Shown here: positions 1 through 6,005 of the stretch, one piece after another
How positions within the stretch are numbered: the stretch's first letter is position 1
How the letters are laid out: each line of letters opens with the position of its first letter
Source: an uncultured Bacteroidales bacterium
GTDB lineage: Bacteria > Bacteroidota > Bacteroidia > Bacteroidales > UBA932
NCBI GenBank assembly: GCA_937906795.1
Contig: CALCUQ010000256.1
Span: 1-6,005 of the forward strand
Reading direction: 5' to 3'
Length of the DNA stretch: 6,005 nt
Program-made: the position numbers and the translations under genes
The notes under the pieces: model-generated
Seen by the model: the letters and a program-made list of their open reading frames with translations, nothing else
Database searches by the model: none
What the model was told of the DNA's origin: nothing

Positions 1-471
1 CGCGACGAGCAGACCTGGAAAAGCCCGGAAATGCTCATCCGCATGCTTGTAAATACCGTATCCCTCGGCGGAAATCTCCTGATGAACGTGGGTCCCACGT
101 CCCGAGGATATTTCGACAACCGCGCGCAGAATGCGCTTAAGGTGTATGCAGACTGGATGAAGTACAATAGCCGCGCCATCTATGGCTGCACCATGGCTGA
201 GCCCGAGTTCGTTGCACCCGCGGACTGCCGCTTCACCCAGAGCGTCGACGGAAAAAGGCTCTACCTTCACCTGTTCGCCTATCCCTTCGCGTTCATCGAG
301 CTGCGCGGCCTGGCCGGAAAGGTGGATTATGCCCAGTTCCTGCACGATGGGAGTGAGGTTAAGTATAATCCCAACAAAGGGTTTGTGTGCAGCAAAATGG
401 ACAATGCATTCGTCCTGCCAACAATCAAACCGGATACCATCGTTCCTGTTATCGAAGTATTCCTAAAGTAA
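1..471 (+). CDS. Alpha-L-fucosidase (GH29), C-terminal part, 5' end outside window
   Basis: The open frame runs in from base 1 (RDEQTWKSPEML...), so the ATG at 31 is internal and the true start lies upstream. What remains is 156 residues. The stretch LVNTVSLGGNLLMNVGPTS followed by a DWM...SRAIYG segment is the typical end of the GH29 catalytic barrel, where family members carry 'VSxGGNxLLNxGP' and 'W...N..AIYGT'. The rest, about residue 65 onward, fits the C-terminal beta-sandwich domain and ends in VIEVFLK. GH29 enzymes release alpha-L-fucose from glycans by a retaining mechanism; the nucleophile Asp lies upstream, so activity cannot be judged. Base and codon use differ sharply from everything downstream: of eight Arg codons, six are CGC, one CGA, one AGG and none AGA. 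It ends with two tandem in-frame stops, TAATAA (469-474). Family call is firm; substrate and subfamily are open. Confidence 0.87.
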   Translation, partial: RDEQTWKSPEMLIRMLVNTVSLGGNLLMNVGPTSRGYFDNRAQNALKVYADWMKYNSRAIYGCTMAEPEFVAPADCRFTQSVDGKRLYLHLFAYPFAFIELRGLAGKVDYAQFLHDGSEVKYNPNKGFVCSKMDNAFVLPTIKPDTIVPVIEVFLK

Positions 472-486
472 ATAAAAAAGAAAAAA

Positions 487-684
487 GTGAAAACAAAAAC
501 AGGAAAAATTTGTCTTGGAATTGGAGATGGAGGAAATGATATACCAATGTTAAAATATGTTCCTTACTCTGTAGCAATGGGAAATGCACCTGATCATGTT
601 AAGCAGGCAGCAGTTTATGTTACCACCTCTGTAGATGACAACGGAGTTGTAAACGCTCTGAAACATTATGACATTTTGGCGTAA
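487..684 (+). pseudogene. C-terminal remnant of a Cof-type HAD phosphatase
   Basis: The 65-codon frame opens at GTG 487 and contains GDGGNDIPML (about residues 13-22), the metal-binding motif IV of haloacid dehalogenase phosphatases, then VAMGNAPDHVKQAA and a DDNGVVNAL ending. This is the standard C-terminus of the Cof/YbiV subfamily, whose members are about 260-270 residues long. Motif I (DxDGT, the nucleophile), motifs II and III and the cap domain are absent. The frame upstream is lysine-rich (AAA AAG AAA AAA) and meets TAA codons at 472 and 469, so nothing of the missing part lies upstream. A protein with motif IV alone cannot be a phosphatase. Its AT-rich composition matches grpE and dnaJ rather than the fucosidase, so it probably belongs to the downstream chromosome and lost its 5' part at a junction near 471-487. 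The gene may be whole in the real genome if that junction is an assembly artefact. Confidence 0.75.
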
Positions 685-692
685 TATTATTT

Positions 693-707
693 GGCAAATT
701 ATTTGCC
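693..707. repeat. Perfect inverted repeat upstream of grpE
   Basis: GGCAAAT-T-ATTTGCC is a perfect 7-base inverted repeat around a single T, in the 57-base gap between the HAD remnant and the grpE start. It could be a protein-binding site or, in RNA, a 5-bp stem (GGCAA/TTGCC) with a 5-base loop. It has no T-run after it, so it does not look like an intrinsic terminator. A related palindrome lies just after dnaJ. Its role is unknown. Confidence 0.4.
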
Positions 708-741
708 GTTATACATACCAAAGAAAATATTTAAACAGGAT

Positions 742-1326
742 ATGAGTAAGAATAAAAAAGAAAATATTGTGGAAGAAAAGGAGCAACCATCTGTAAATGA
801 GCAAGAAGCTCAAGATACTCAAGCACAGGAGCAACCTGTAGAAAATAATGAGCAACAACCGGAGGCCTCTAAAGAAGAGGATTTGGCAGGCAAATTGGCA
901 GAGGCAAATGACAAATACATTAGACTTGCTGCTGAGTTTGACAATTACAGAAGAAGAGTTTCCAGAGAGAAGTTGGATATTATAGCAACTGCATCAGAAG
1001 ATGTTATAAAAGGCATTCTTCCTGTGATGGATGATTGTATGAGAGCAATGCAGGTTTTAGAGTCATCTGCACAGAATGAGGCTACAAAAGCAGCCAAAGA
1101 GGGAACAGAACTTATTCTTAACAAATTGATGACATACCTTAAAACCAAAGGTTTGGAACAAATAGATGCTCAGGGAAAGGATTTTGACACAGATTTTCAT
1201 GAGGCAATAGCACAATTCCCTGTGCAAGAGGCAGAAAAGAAAAATAAGATTATTGACGTTACCCAACAAGGCTATACCCTTAACGGTAAAGTAATTAGAT
1301 TTGCAAAAGTTGTTGTAGGTATTTAA
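742..1326 (+). CDS. grpE: GrpE, nucleotide exchange factor of DnaK
   Basis: A 194-residue protein from ATG 742. GrpE is a cytoplasmic homodimer that speeds ADP release from DnaK during protein refolding. Residues 1 to about 50 are a Glu/Gln/Lys-rich, probably disordered tail; a long helix follows with the conserved [16 protein letters not shown] stretch, then the [10 protein letters not shown] helix of the four-helix bundle. The C-terminal beta domain carries FDTDFHEAI and the family signature ending [12 protein letters not shown]. Length is normal for the family. A TTG at 691 in the same frame would add 17 residues (ANYLPLYIPKK...) with no GrpE character, so ATG 742, which begins the usual polar tail (MSKNKKE), is preferred. 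An AGGA sits only 1 base before this ATG, too close to act as a Shine-Dalgarno. dnaJ starts 2 bases after the stop, so the two are surely co-transcribed. All seven Arg codons are AGA. Confidence 0.95.
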   Translation: MSKNKKENIVEEKEQPSVNEQEAQDTQAQEQPVENNEQQPEASKEEDLAGKLAEANDKYIRLAAEFDNYRRRVSREKLDIIATASEDVIKGILPVMDDCMRAMQVLESSAQNEATKAAKEGTELILNKLMTYLKTKGLEQIDAQGKDFDTDFHEAIAQFPVQEAEKKNKIIDVTQQGYTLNGKVIRFAKVVVGI

Positions 1327-1328
1327 TT

Positions 1329-2486
1329 ATGGCAGAAAAGAGAGATTATTACGAGGTGCTTGGTGTTACAAAACAAGCCTCGGCAGATGAAATAAAAAAA
1401 GCGTATCGTAAGATGGCCATTAAGTATCATCCCGACAAAAATCCGGGTGACAAAGAGGCAGAGGAGAAGTTCAAAGAGGCGGCAGAAGCGTACGATGTTT
1501 TGAGTAACCCAGAGAAAAAACAGCGTTATGACCAGTTTGGACACGCTGGAATGGGTGGTGCTGCTGGTGGTTTTGGTGGTGCCGGTTTCTCTATGGATGA
1601 TATCTTTAGCCAGTTTGGAGATATTTTTGGAGGTCATTTTGGCGGTTTTGGCGGCTTTGGAGGTTTTGGCGGAGGCAGATCTGCTAAAAGAACTCCAAGA
1701 GGAAGTGACATTAGAATAAGAGTAAAACTTTCTTTGGAGGAGATAATGCATGGTGTTGAAAAGAAAGTTAAGATAAACAAAATGGTACATTGTCCTGATT
1801 GCGGCGGAAAAGGTGCTAAATCAGAGGCAGATATACAAACCTGTACACATTGCCATGGAACAGGAGTTGTAACCCAGGTTGTTCAGACAATGCTTGGCCA
1901 GATGCAGACACAGGGAGTGTGTCCTGTATGTAAAGGAGAGGGTAAGAGCATTAAGAATCCTTGTTCTAAATGTAGCGGAAGCGGTCTTGTTAAAGGAAGT
2001 GAAGAGATTTCGTTCAAGATTCCTGCAGGCGTTGCAGAAGGAATGCAGCTTACTGTAAACGGCAAAGGTAATGCAGCAAAACAAGGTGGTATTAACGGAA
2101 ATCTTCTTGTAGTAATAGAAGAGCAGGAGCACAAAGAGTTGCAAAGAGATGGGAATGATCTTATCTATTCACTTTTTGTAAGTGTTCCAGATGCAATCCT
2201 TGGAACAACAGCAGAGATTCCAACTGTAGATGGCAAGTTGAGAATTAAGATAGAGCCTGGCACACAGTCTGGAAAGGTGCTTAGACTTAGAGGTAAAGGT
2301 GTACCGGATGTAAATGGTTACGGTTCCGGAGATTTGCTTGTATATGTTCAGGTATGGATTCCTAAGACACTTAACTCGCAAGATAAAGCTGTGATTGAGA
2401 AACTTAAAGAATCAAGCTCTTTCTCACCAAAACCAACAAACGAAGAGAAAAATTTCTTTGACAGAATTAAGAGAATGTTCAGTTAA
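1329..2486 (+). CDS. dnaJ: Chaperone DnaJ (type I Hsp40)
   Basis: A complete 385-residue DnaJ that delivers unfolded clients to DnaK and stimulates its ATPase. The J domain spans about residues 5-70, with the essential HPD at 34-36 inside [10 protein letters not shown] and the [11 protein letters not shown] end. A Gly/Phe-rich linker (about 75-116) follows. Four zinc-finger repeats CxxCxGxG start at residues 155 (CPDCGGKG), 172 (CTHCHGTG), 198 (CPVCKGEG) and 212 (CSKCSGSG); all eight cysteines are present. The C-terminal substrate-binding domains then run from about 225 to 355 ([19 protein letters not shown]), with a dimerisation end. Length and domain order are normal. The ATG lies 2 bases after the grpE stop, so translation is probably coupled. 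dnaK is not in the window, and no CIRCE-type element is seen upstream of the pair. Confidence 0.98.
   Translation: MAEKRDYYEVLGVTKQASADEIKKAYRKMAIKYHPDKNPGDKEAEEKFKEAAEAYDVLSNPEKKQRYDQFGHAGMGGAAGGFGGAGFSMDDIFSQFGDIFGGHFGGFGGFGGFGGGRSAKRTPRGSDIRIRVKLSLEEIMHGVEKKVKINKMVHCPDCGGKGAKSEADIQTCTHCHGTGVVTQVVQTMLGQMQTQGVCPVCKGEGKSIKNPCSKCSGSGLVKGSEEISFKIPAGVAEGMQLTVNGKGNAAKQGGINGNLLVVIEEQEHKELQRDGNDLIYSLFVSVPDAILGTTAEIPTVDGKLRIKIEPGTQSGKVLRLRGKGVPDVNGYGSGDLLVYVQVWIPKTLNSQDKAVIEKLKESSSFSPKPTNEEKNFFDRIKRMFS
1638..1673 (+). repeat. Four tandem 9-base units coding FGG in the DnaJ G/F linker
   Basis: Four 9-base units of the form TTTGGMGGN (TTTGGCGGT, TTTGGCGGC, TTTGGAGGT, TTTGGCGGA) stand head to tail in frame and code Phe-Gly-Gly four times, residues 104-115 of DnaJ. 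Third-position differences show the units are not freshly copied. The tract can change copy number without breaking the frame; G/F linkers vary in length across DnaJ proteins. Confidence 0.8.
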
Positions 2487-2497
2487 TTGCTTATTTT

Positions 2498-2517
2498 TGT
2501 GCAAAATTATTTGCTCA
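2498..2517. repeat. Imperfect palindrome between dnaJ and the M23 peptidase gene
   Basis: TG-T-GCAAA-ATTA-TTTGC-T-CA reads as an inverted repeat with arms of eight bases, one T:T mismatch and a 4-base centre. It sits in the 50-base gap after dnaJ and shares the core GCAAA...TTATTTGC with the palindrome upstream of grpE. No T-run follows, so a terminator is unlikely; an operator or RNA-processing site is possible. No function can be read from the sequence. Confidence 0.35.
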
Positions 2518-2536
2518 GTTTAAATAGGTAATTATA

Positions 2537-3613
2537 ATGACAAACATATTTAAAAGGGTAGTAATGCTTATGGCTGTTATTACCCTTCTTTCTTTTTATA
2601 AAAGTGCATTTGCTCAAGACACACTTGATTTCAGATATCCGTTAGAGGTTACAATGAGTCTTTCCGGCAATTATGGAGAGCTTAGGAGCAACCATTTTCA
2701 CAATGGAATAGATTTTAGAGTAGGGGGAGTTGTTGGAGCACCAATCTTTGCTACAGAAAAAGGGTATATTTCAAGAATTGTAGTTTCTCCGTCGGGATAC
2801 GGAAACGGATTATATATCACTCACCCAAATGGGTATGTTTCTGTATATGGGCATATGCACAATTTTAGGGAGGATATAGCACAGTTTGTTAGAGACAAAC
2901 AATATAAAGATGAATCTTTTGTGCAGGATATTACCCTTTCTGCAGAGCAGTTTCCGGTAATAAGGGGAGAACAGATAGGAAATGCAGGAAACTCAGGCTC
3001 GTCGGGAGGACCACACTTGCATTTTGAGCTGAGAAATGAGCAGGGAATTCCTGTGAACATTTTTAAAGAGGGTATTATTTCTCTTCCCGACAACATTTCT
3101 CCAAATATAGTGGCCACAGCATTTTACGGGGCAAAAAAAGAGGATGGAGTTTTTGAGAATATATATATAGGTAAAATGTTTGGCTCTACCTACTCGTCAA
3201 AATACTCAAAAGGGTCAATAATAAAAGTGCCTCAAACATCATATATCTGTATTGATGCACATGATAAAATGCCAGGTACATACGCAAAACTGGCTGTAAC
3301 TGACTATAAGGTCTTTCTGGATGGAGATAAAATCTACCATCTTAATATAGACAAGATGCCTATAGAAAAAGGAAGATATATCAATTCCCTTATAGAGTAC
3401 AGACAGAAAAGCATGTTGGGCAAATCTTTCATTAAATCCTATATTGAGCCCGGTTGTATGTTTAAAGACAAGCAAGAGGGTGTAAATGACGGACTTATAA
3501 CCCTGCAGGATACAATGGTGCATAATGTAAAGATTGAGGTGTGTGATTATCTTGGCAACAAGAGTGTAAAGAGTTTCAAAATAAAAAGAGATGACCGTTT
3601 ATTTGAGAAATAA
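2537..3613 (+). CDS. Secreted M23 family metallopeptidase, cut short by an in-frame TAA
   Basis: A 358-residue product with a signal peptide (KR, then hydrophobic residues 8-21, likely cleavage after AFA at 26). A LytM/M23 zinc peptidase domain follows at about 40-185. The zinc and catalytic residues are visible: H55 and D59 in HNGIDF, H106 and H108 in YGHMH, and HLH at 160-162 before FEL. M23 enzymes cut peptide bonds in peptidoglycan cross-links, in the periplasm here. After the domain comes a beta-rich region to residue 358, where TAA (3611-3613) ends the frame. The same frame stays open beyond it for 216 more codons with the C-terminal domain typical of Bacteroidota homologues (roughly 550-575 residues), so this is the front part of a 574-codon gene. 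The catalytic domain is whole, so the short product could still be active if it folds. ATG 2537 gives a proper signal peptide; no Shine-Dalgarno is seen. Confidence 0.88.
   Translation: MTNIFKRVVMLMAVITLLSFYKSAFAQDTLDFRYPLEVTMSLSGNYGELRSNHFHNGIDFRVGGVVGAPIFATEKGYISRIVVSPSGYGNGLYITHPNGYVSVYGHMHNFREDIAQFVRDKQYKDESFVQDITLSAEQFPVIRGEQIGNAGNSGSSGGPHLHFELRNEQGIPVNIFKEGIISLPDNISPNIVATAFYGAKKEDGVFENIYIGKMFGSTYSSKYSKGSIIKVPQTSYICIDAHDKMPGTYAKLAVTDYKVFLDGDKIYHLNIDKMPIEKGRYINSLIEYRQKSMLGKSFIKSYIEPGCMFKDKQEGVNDGLITLQDTMVHNVKIEVCDYLGNKSVKSFKIKRDDRLFEK
3611..3613 (+). other. Premature in-frame ochre codon (TAA) in the M23 gene
   Basis: Reading on in frame 2 from the peptidase gives ...DDRLFEK, stop, then FVNDTINNYFAPW... 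and onward to the next TAA at 4262-4264. The frame is identical on both sides, so one base substitution explains the break and no indel is needed. The base after the stop is T, a context that favours efficient termination. TAA also ends grpE, dnaJ and rplS, so the codon is not reassigned here. Confidence 0.85.
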
Positions 3614-4264
3614 TTTGTAAATGATACTATTAATAACTATTTTGCACCTTGGTATCTGGCAAATATTTTTGTGGAGGATGGAATGCTGGTTTATCTGCCT
3701 GCTGGAGCTTTGTACAGTTCTGTTAAGTTGAAAGTGGAAAAACTCGATCAGAGCAGGCCATATTCCGGTATTTATAAGGTAGGTGAACCTCATATTCCTA
3801 TGCAAAGGCCAATGAGCCTTAATATTAAATGTAGCTTCCCCGACAGTTTGCTGGCAACTAAAGCGGTTATTGCATCGGTTGGAAAAAACGGAGCAATGTG
3901 GAGTGTTGGAGGGGTATATGATAAACAGAAAGAAGAAATTTGTGCCAATATCAGTTCTTTTGGAACTTTTACAGTTGCGGTGGATACCATTGCACCGGTT
4001 GTAAATACAACACTCTCAAATGGAGCCGTTGTAAAAAGTGGAAATATTGTATTCAGAATATCAGACAGATTGTCGGGAATAAAGAAATATAGAGTTGAAA
4101 TAGATGGGGCCTGGACTCTCGCCGAATTTGATGCAAAAACAAGAAGACTGATTGTTCCCTTAAAATATTCAAGAATAAAAAAAGGGCAAAAGCACAACCT
4201 TAAGGTTACAGTAATTGACAGGGTTGGGAACCAGACTGTTTTAAACAGAAATTTTACTTGGTAA
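3614..4264 (+). pseudogene. Severed C-terminal part of the M23 peptidase gene
   Basis: This open stretch is in the same frame as the peptidase and begins directly after its internal TAA. It reads NYFAPWYLANIF, then VEDGMLVYLPAGALYSS. Such a 'YF.PW...IPAGALYD' passage occurs inside full-length Bacteroidota M23 peptidases. Around VDTIAPVVNTTLSNGAVV (coded from about 3982) an Ig-like beta-sandwich begins and runs to the end, with ISDRLSGIKKYRVEIDG and VIDRVGNQTVLNRNFTW. As a separate gene it could only start at GTG 3671 or ATG 3683, well inside the fold. It would then lack a signal peptide, so it would stay in the cytoplasm, away from any cell-wall role. I therefore read it as the tail of one broken gene, not an independent protein. 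The lack of further stops over 216 codons suggests a recent mutation, a base-call error or some readthrough. Confidence 0.7.
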
Positions 4265-4290
4265 ACAATACAAACTAAAACTATTATAAT

Positions 4291-5415
4291 ATGACAACAT
4301 CTACAGGATTGCAGTACAGTGTATCTGAAGGAATTAGAGTTATTGGTCTAATGTCTGGAACATCTTTGGACGGACTTGATATCTGTTACACAGAGTTCAA
4401 AAAAGTTGATGGCAAATGGATGTACAAAATTCTTATTGCAGAGGATGAGGGATATAGCCAGGAGCTTAAACATAAGCTTGCTACTGCCCAATCAATGACT
4501 GCATTGGATTATGCGCTGCTTAATTCTGATTATGGAATCTATTTGGGTGAGAGGGTAAAGGCGTTTATAGACAAACATGGCATTGAGCCTCATTTTATTG
4601 CATCGCATGGCTCAACTGTGTTCCACCAACCTGCCATAAGATTTACAACTCAAATTGGCTCCGGTGCGGGAATTGCTGCAGAATCTGGCGTTGATTGTAT
4701 TTGTGATTTCAGAACAACCGATGTTGCATTGCATGGCCAGGGAGCACCATTGGTTCCAATTGGTGACAGAAACCTTTTCTCGGATTTTGACTATTGCCTT
4801 AATTTGGGTGGATTCTCCAATATTTCGTCGGAGAGTTTCAAAGAGGGTGAAAATGGAGAAAAAATTGCAACCAGAGTTGCATACGATATCTCTCCTGTAA
4901 ACTATGTTATGAACTATTACACCCGTAAAATAGGGTTGGAGTATGATAAAGATGGCCAGATGGCAAGAGGTGGAAAAGTTTGTGCAGAGCTTTTGGATAA
5001 ATTGAACAATCTTTCTTTCTATACCCAGACAGGCCCTAAATCACTTGGCAGAGAATGGGTTGAAAAAGAGGTATTTCCTCTTATAGATTCATTTGCACTT
5101 TCAACAGAAGATATACTTGCCACTTTCTGCGAGCATGTTGGAGTTCAGATATCAAAACATATTAAAGGTGGTAAAGTGTTGGTGACAGGTGGAGGTGCAT
5201 TGAACAAATATCTGATAGAGAGAATGCAGGCAAATGCACCGCAATGTCTGTATCATATTCCCGACAAACTTACAATCAATTTTAAGGAGGCTCTTATTTT
5301 TGCATTCCTTGGAGCATTGTATGTGGCAAATGAGCCTAATTGTATGAGTTCTGTAACCGGAGCAAGATACAATTGTATTGGTGGCGCATTGTACAAAGCA
5401 GGGGGTGTAAAATAG
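4291..5415 (+). CDS. anmK: Anhydro-N-acetylmuramic acid kinase
   Basis: A complete 374-residue protein, close to the 369 of E. coli AnmK. The cytoplasmic enzyme uses ATP and water to open the 1,6-anhydro ring of anhMurNAc and phosphorylate it, giving MurNAc-6-phosphate for cell-wall recycling. The N-terminal ATP-site signature GLMSGTSLDGLD is at residues 19-30. Further family blocks are ASHGSTVFHQP, TQIGSGAGIAAESG, DFRTTDVALHGQGAPLVP (139-156; D144 is the likely catalytic base by family comparison), LNLGGFSNIS, and the late VLVTGGGALN glycine loop. Nothing conserved is missing. The start leaves a 14-residue lead (TTSTGLQYSVSEG) before the first strand, a little longer than in many homologues; no closer ATG exists before GLM. 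It begins 26 bases after the M23 reading frame ends, with no promoter seen between, so both are probably one transcript. It ends with TAG. Confidence 0.96.
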   Translation: MTTSTGLQYSVSEGIRVIGLMSGTSLDGLDICYTEFKKVDGKWMYKILIAEDEGYSQELKHKLATAQSMTALDYALLNSDYGIYLGERVKAFIDKHGIEPHFIASHGSTVFHQPAIRFTTQIGSGAGIAAESGVDCICDFRTTDVALHGQGAPLVPIGDRNLFSDFDYCLNLGGFSNISSESFKEGENGEKIATRVAYDISPVNYVMNYYTRKIGLEYDKDGQMARGGKVCAELLDKLNNLSFYTQTGPKSLGREWVEKEVFPLIDSFALSTEDILATFCEHVGVQISKHIKGGKVLVTGGGALNKYLIERMQANAPQCLYHIPDKLTINFKEALIFAFLGALYVANEPNCMSSVTGARYNCIGGALYKAGGVK

Positions 5416-5451
5416 GTTTTTAAAATTTTTAAAAGTTTTCTTATAAAAGAA

Positions 5452-5482
5452 TTTGCAAGTTTAAATTTAATTTTTACCTTTG
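5452..5482 (+). promoter_or_regulatory. Bacteroidota-type promoter of rplS
   Basis: TTTG (5452-5455), 19 bases, then TACCTTTG (5475-5482) matches the Bacteroidota primary sigma consensus (-33 TTTG, -7 TAnnTTTG) without mismatch. Transcription should start a few bases after 5482, around 5486-5490. It lies in the 154-base gap between anmK and rplS and gives rplS, and probably the tRNA after it, their own transcription. The AT-rich stretch 5416-5450 just upstream may act as an UP-like region. Confidence 0.8.
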
Positions 5483-5486
5483 CAGT

Positions 5487-5569
5487 CCCAAATAACGAAG
5501 CAACCTCTTACAAGCACCTGCTTCAGGTTTTTAAAGGTGTAATGTTGCGCTAATAAAATTTATATTAAG
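5487..5569 (+). promoter_or_regulatory. Possible structured 5' leader of rplS
   Basis: About 80 bases of untranslated leader separate the predicted start of transcription from the rplS ATG and hold several possible stems. ACCTG (5516-5520) pairs with CAGGT (5524-5528) across a CTT loop. ACCT (5503-5506) can pair with AGGT (5535-5538) around it, and GCAAC (5500-5504) with GTTGC (5544-5548). GAAGCA (5497-5502) and TGCTTC (5519-5524) offer a competing pairing. Ribosomal-protein leaders that bind their own product are common, and L19 leaders are known in other bacteria. That this one is such an element is inference. Confidence 0.35.
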
Positions 5570-5938
5570 ATGGATTTAATAAAAATTGCAGAGCAAGCAT
5601 TCGCTGGTGAGAAAAAAGAGTATCCAGCATTCAAAGCAGGTGATACTATCACTGTTACCTACAAAATTAAAGAGGGTGACAAAGAGAGACTTCAAAAATT
5701 CCGCGGAGTAGTTATCCAAAGAAGAGGTCAAGGTGCAACTGAGACTTTCACTATTAGAAAAGTATCTAACGGTGTTGGTGTTGAGAGGATTTTCCCTTTT
5801 GCATCTCCATTTATCCAATCAATCGAGCTTGAGAAAGTTGGTAAAGTAAGAAGAGCAAGAATTTTCTACCTAAGAAACCTAACTGGTAAAAAAGCTCGTA
5901 TTAAAGAGAAAACATTCTCAGGAAAAAAAGCTGAGTAA
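5570..5938 (+). CDS. rplS: 50S ribosomal protein L19 (bL19)
   Basis: A complete 122-residue bL19, close to the usual 115-120. It sits at the interface between the large and small ribosomal subunits. The family is clear from [33 protein letters not shown] (about residues 21-53), the [24 protein letters not shown] block (about 60-83), and the basic [23 protein letters not shown] end that binds rRNA. ATG 5570 gives the normal N-terminus ([11 protein letters not shown]) and is preceded by AT-rich sequence without a Shine-Dalgarno, as usual in this phylum. It has its own promoter and a long leader. The usual trmD or rpsP neighbours are absent; instead a tRNA begins 14 bases after the stop, probably on the same transcript. 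Confidence 0.98.
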   Translation: MDLIKIAEQAFAGEKKEYPAFKAGDTITVTYKIKEGDKERLQKFRGVVIQRRGQGATETFTIRKVSNGVGVERIFPFASPFIQSIELEKVGKVRRARIFYLRNLTGKKARIKEKTFSGKKAE

Positions 5939-5952
5939 TCAGCTTTAAATAA

Positions 5953-6005
5953 GGCCCCGTAGCTCAACTGAATAGAGCATTTGACTACGGATCAAAAGGT
6001 TACAG
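5953..6005 (+). tRNA. tRNA-Arg (anticodon ACG), 3' end outside window
   Basis: The first 53 bases of a tRNA cloverleaf. The 5' acceptor strand is GGCCCCG (5953-5959), then TA. The D stem GCTC/GAGC (5962-5965, 5975-5978) encloses the loop AACTGAATA. The anticodon stem TTTGA/TCAAA (5980-5984, 5992-5996) pairs perfectly around CTACGGA, with anticodon ACG at 5987-5989, which means arginine; A34 is normally converted to inosine by TadA so that it reads CGU, CGC and CGA. The variable loop AGGTT (5997-6001) follows and ACAG begins the T stem. The rest, including the acceptor 3' strand, lies beyond the window. Confidence 0.93.

Noticed and set aside
31..471. Reading the fucosidase part as a complete 146-residue gene from ATG 31
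   Set aside because: The frame is open to base 1 with sensible GH29 sequence before the ATG, so it is the tail of a longer gene.
691..741. TTG at 691 as the grpE start
   Set aside because: It adds 17 residues without GrpE character and overlaps the palindrome; ATG 742 begins the usual polar tail.
1528..1719. 63-codon plus-strand frame inside dnaJ
   Set aside because: Leu/Val-rich product of reading the repetitive Gly/Phe codons out of frame.
1323..1790. 155-codon minus-strand open frame
   Set aside because: It lies opposite dnaJ and part of its G/F linker, and its Ser/Lys/Thr-rich product shows no family likeness; dnaJ is certain.
2492..2499. TATTTTTG as the -7 element of a promoter for the M23 gene
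   Set aside because: It fits TAnnTTTG, but no TTTG stands at the right distance; the nearest, 2457-2460, is 31 bases away, and such a match is easy by chance in AT-rich DNA.
3600..3670. A frameshift as the cause of the split M23 gene
   Set aside because: Both parts are in the same frame, so one nonsense codon is enough and no indel is needed.
5417..5435. Terminator after anmK
   Set aside because: The stretch is self-complementary only through runs of A and T, without a GC stem, so a stable terminator hairpin is not supported.
1..6005. CRISPR array, insertion sequence, phage or defence genes
   Set aside because: No spaced direct repeats, transposase or terminal inverted repeats were seen; apart from the break near 471-487 the content is ordinary housekeeping.

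Overview
The window looks like chromosomal housekeeping DNA from a low-GC member of the Bacteroidota, most likely Bacteroidales. The support is a clean Bacteroidota-type promoter (TTTG, 19 nt, TACCTTTG) in front of rplS, the lack of Shine-Dalgarno sequences ahead of most starts, a secreted M23 peptidase with the C-terminal beta-sandwich layout usual in this phylum, and near-exclusive AGA for arginine in the AT-rich genes. All genes are on the plus strand.

Layout: bases 1-471 hold the 3' end of a GH29 alpha-L-fucosidase gene. It is clearly richer in GC (66 of the first 120 bases) and uses CGC for arginine. Within about 15 bases of its stop the sequence becomes AT-rich, and a remnant of a Cof-type HAD phosphatase (487-684) begins abruptly, with its N-terminal three quarters missing. 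Then follow grpE (742-1326) and dnaJ (1329-2486), only 2 bases apart. Next is a secreted M23 metallopeptidase gene cut by one in-frame TAA (2537-3613, remainder 3614-4264), then anmK (4291-5415), a promoter and possible structured leader, rplS (5570-5938), and the first 53 bases of tRNA-Arg(ACG) at the right edge.

Function: GrpE and DnaJ are the nucleotide-exchange factor and J-protein co-chaperones of DnaK, which is not in the window. The M23 peptidase and AnmK both concern peptidoglycan: one cuts peptide cross-links in the periplasm, the other recycles 1,6-anhydro-MurNAc in the cytoplasm. rplS and the tRNA are translation genes read from their own promoter.

I see no undescribed multi-gene system. 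The points most worth checking are the abrupt composition and gene break near 471-487 (rearrangement, transfer or assembly chimera), the single in-frame stop in the peptidase gene, the rplS leader, and a pair of similar small palindromes flanking grpE-dnaJ.
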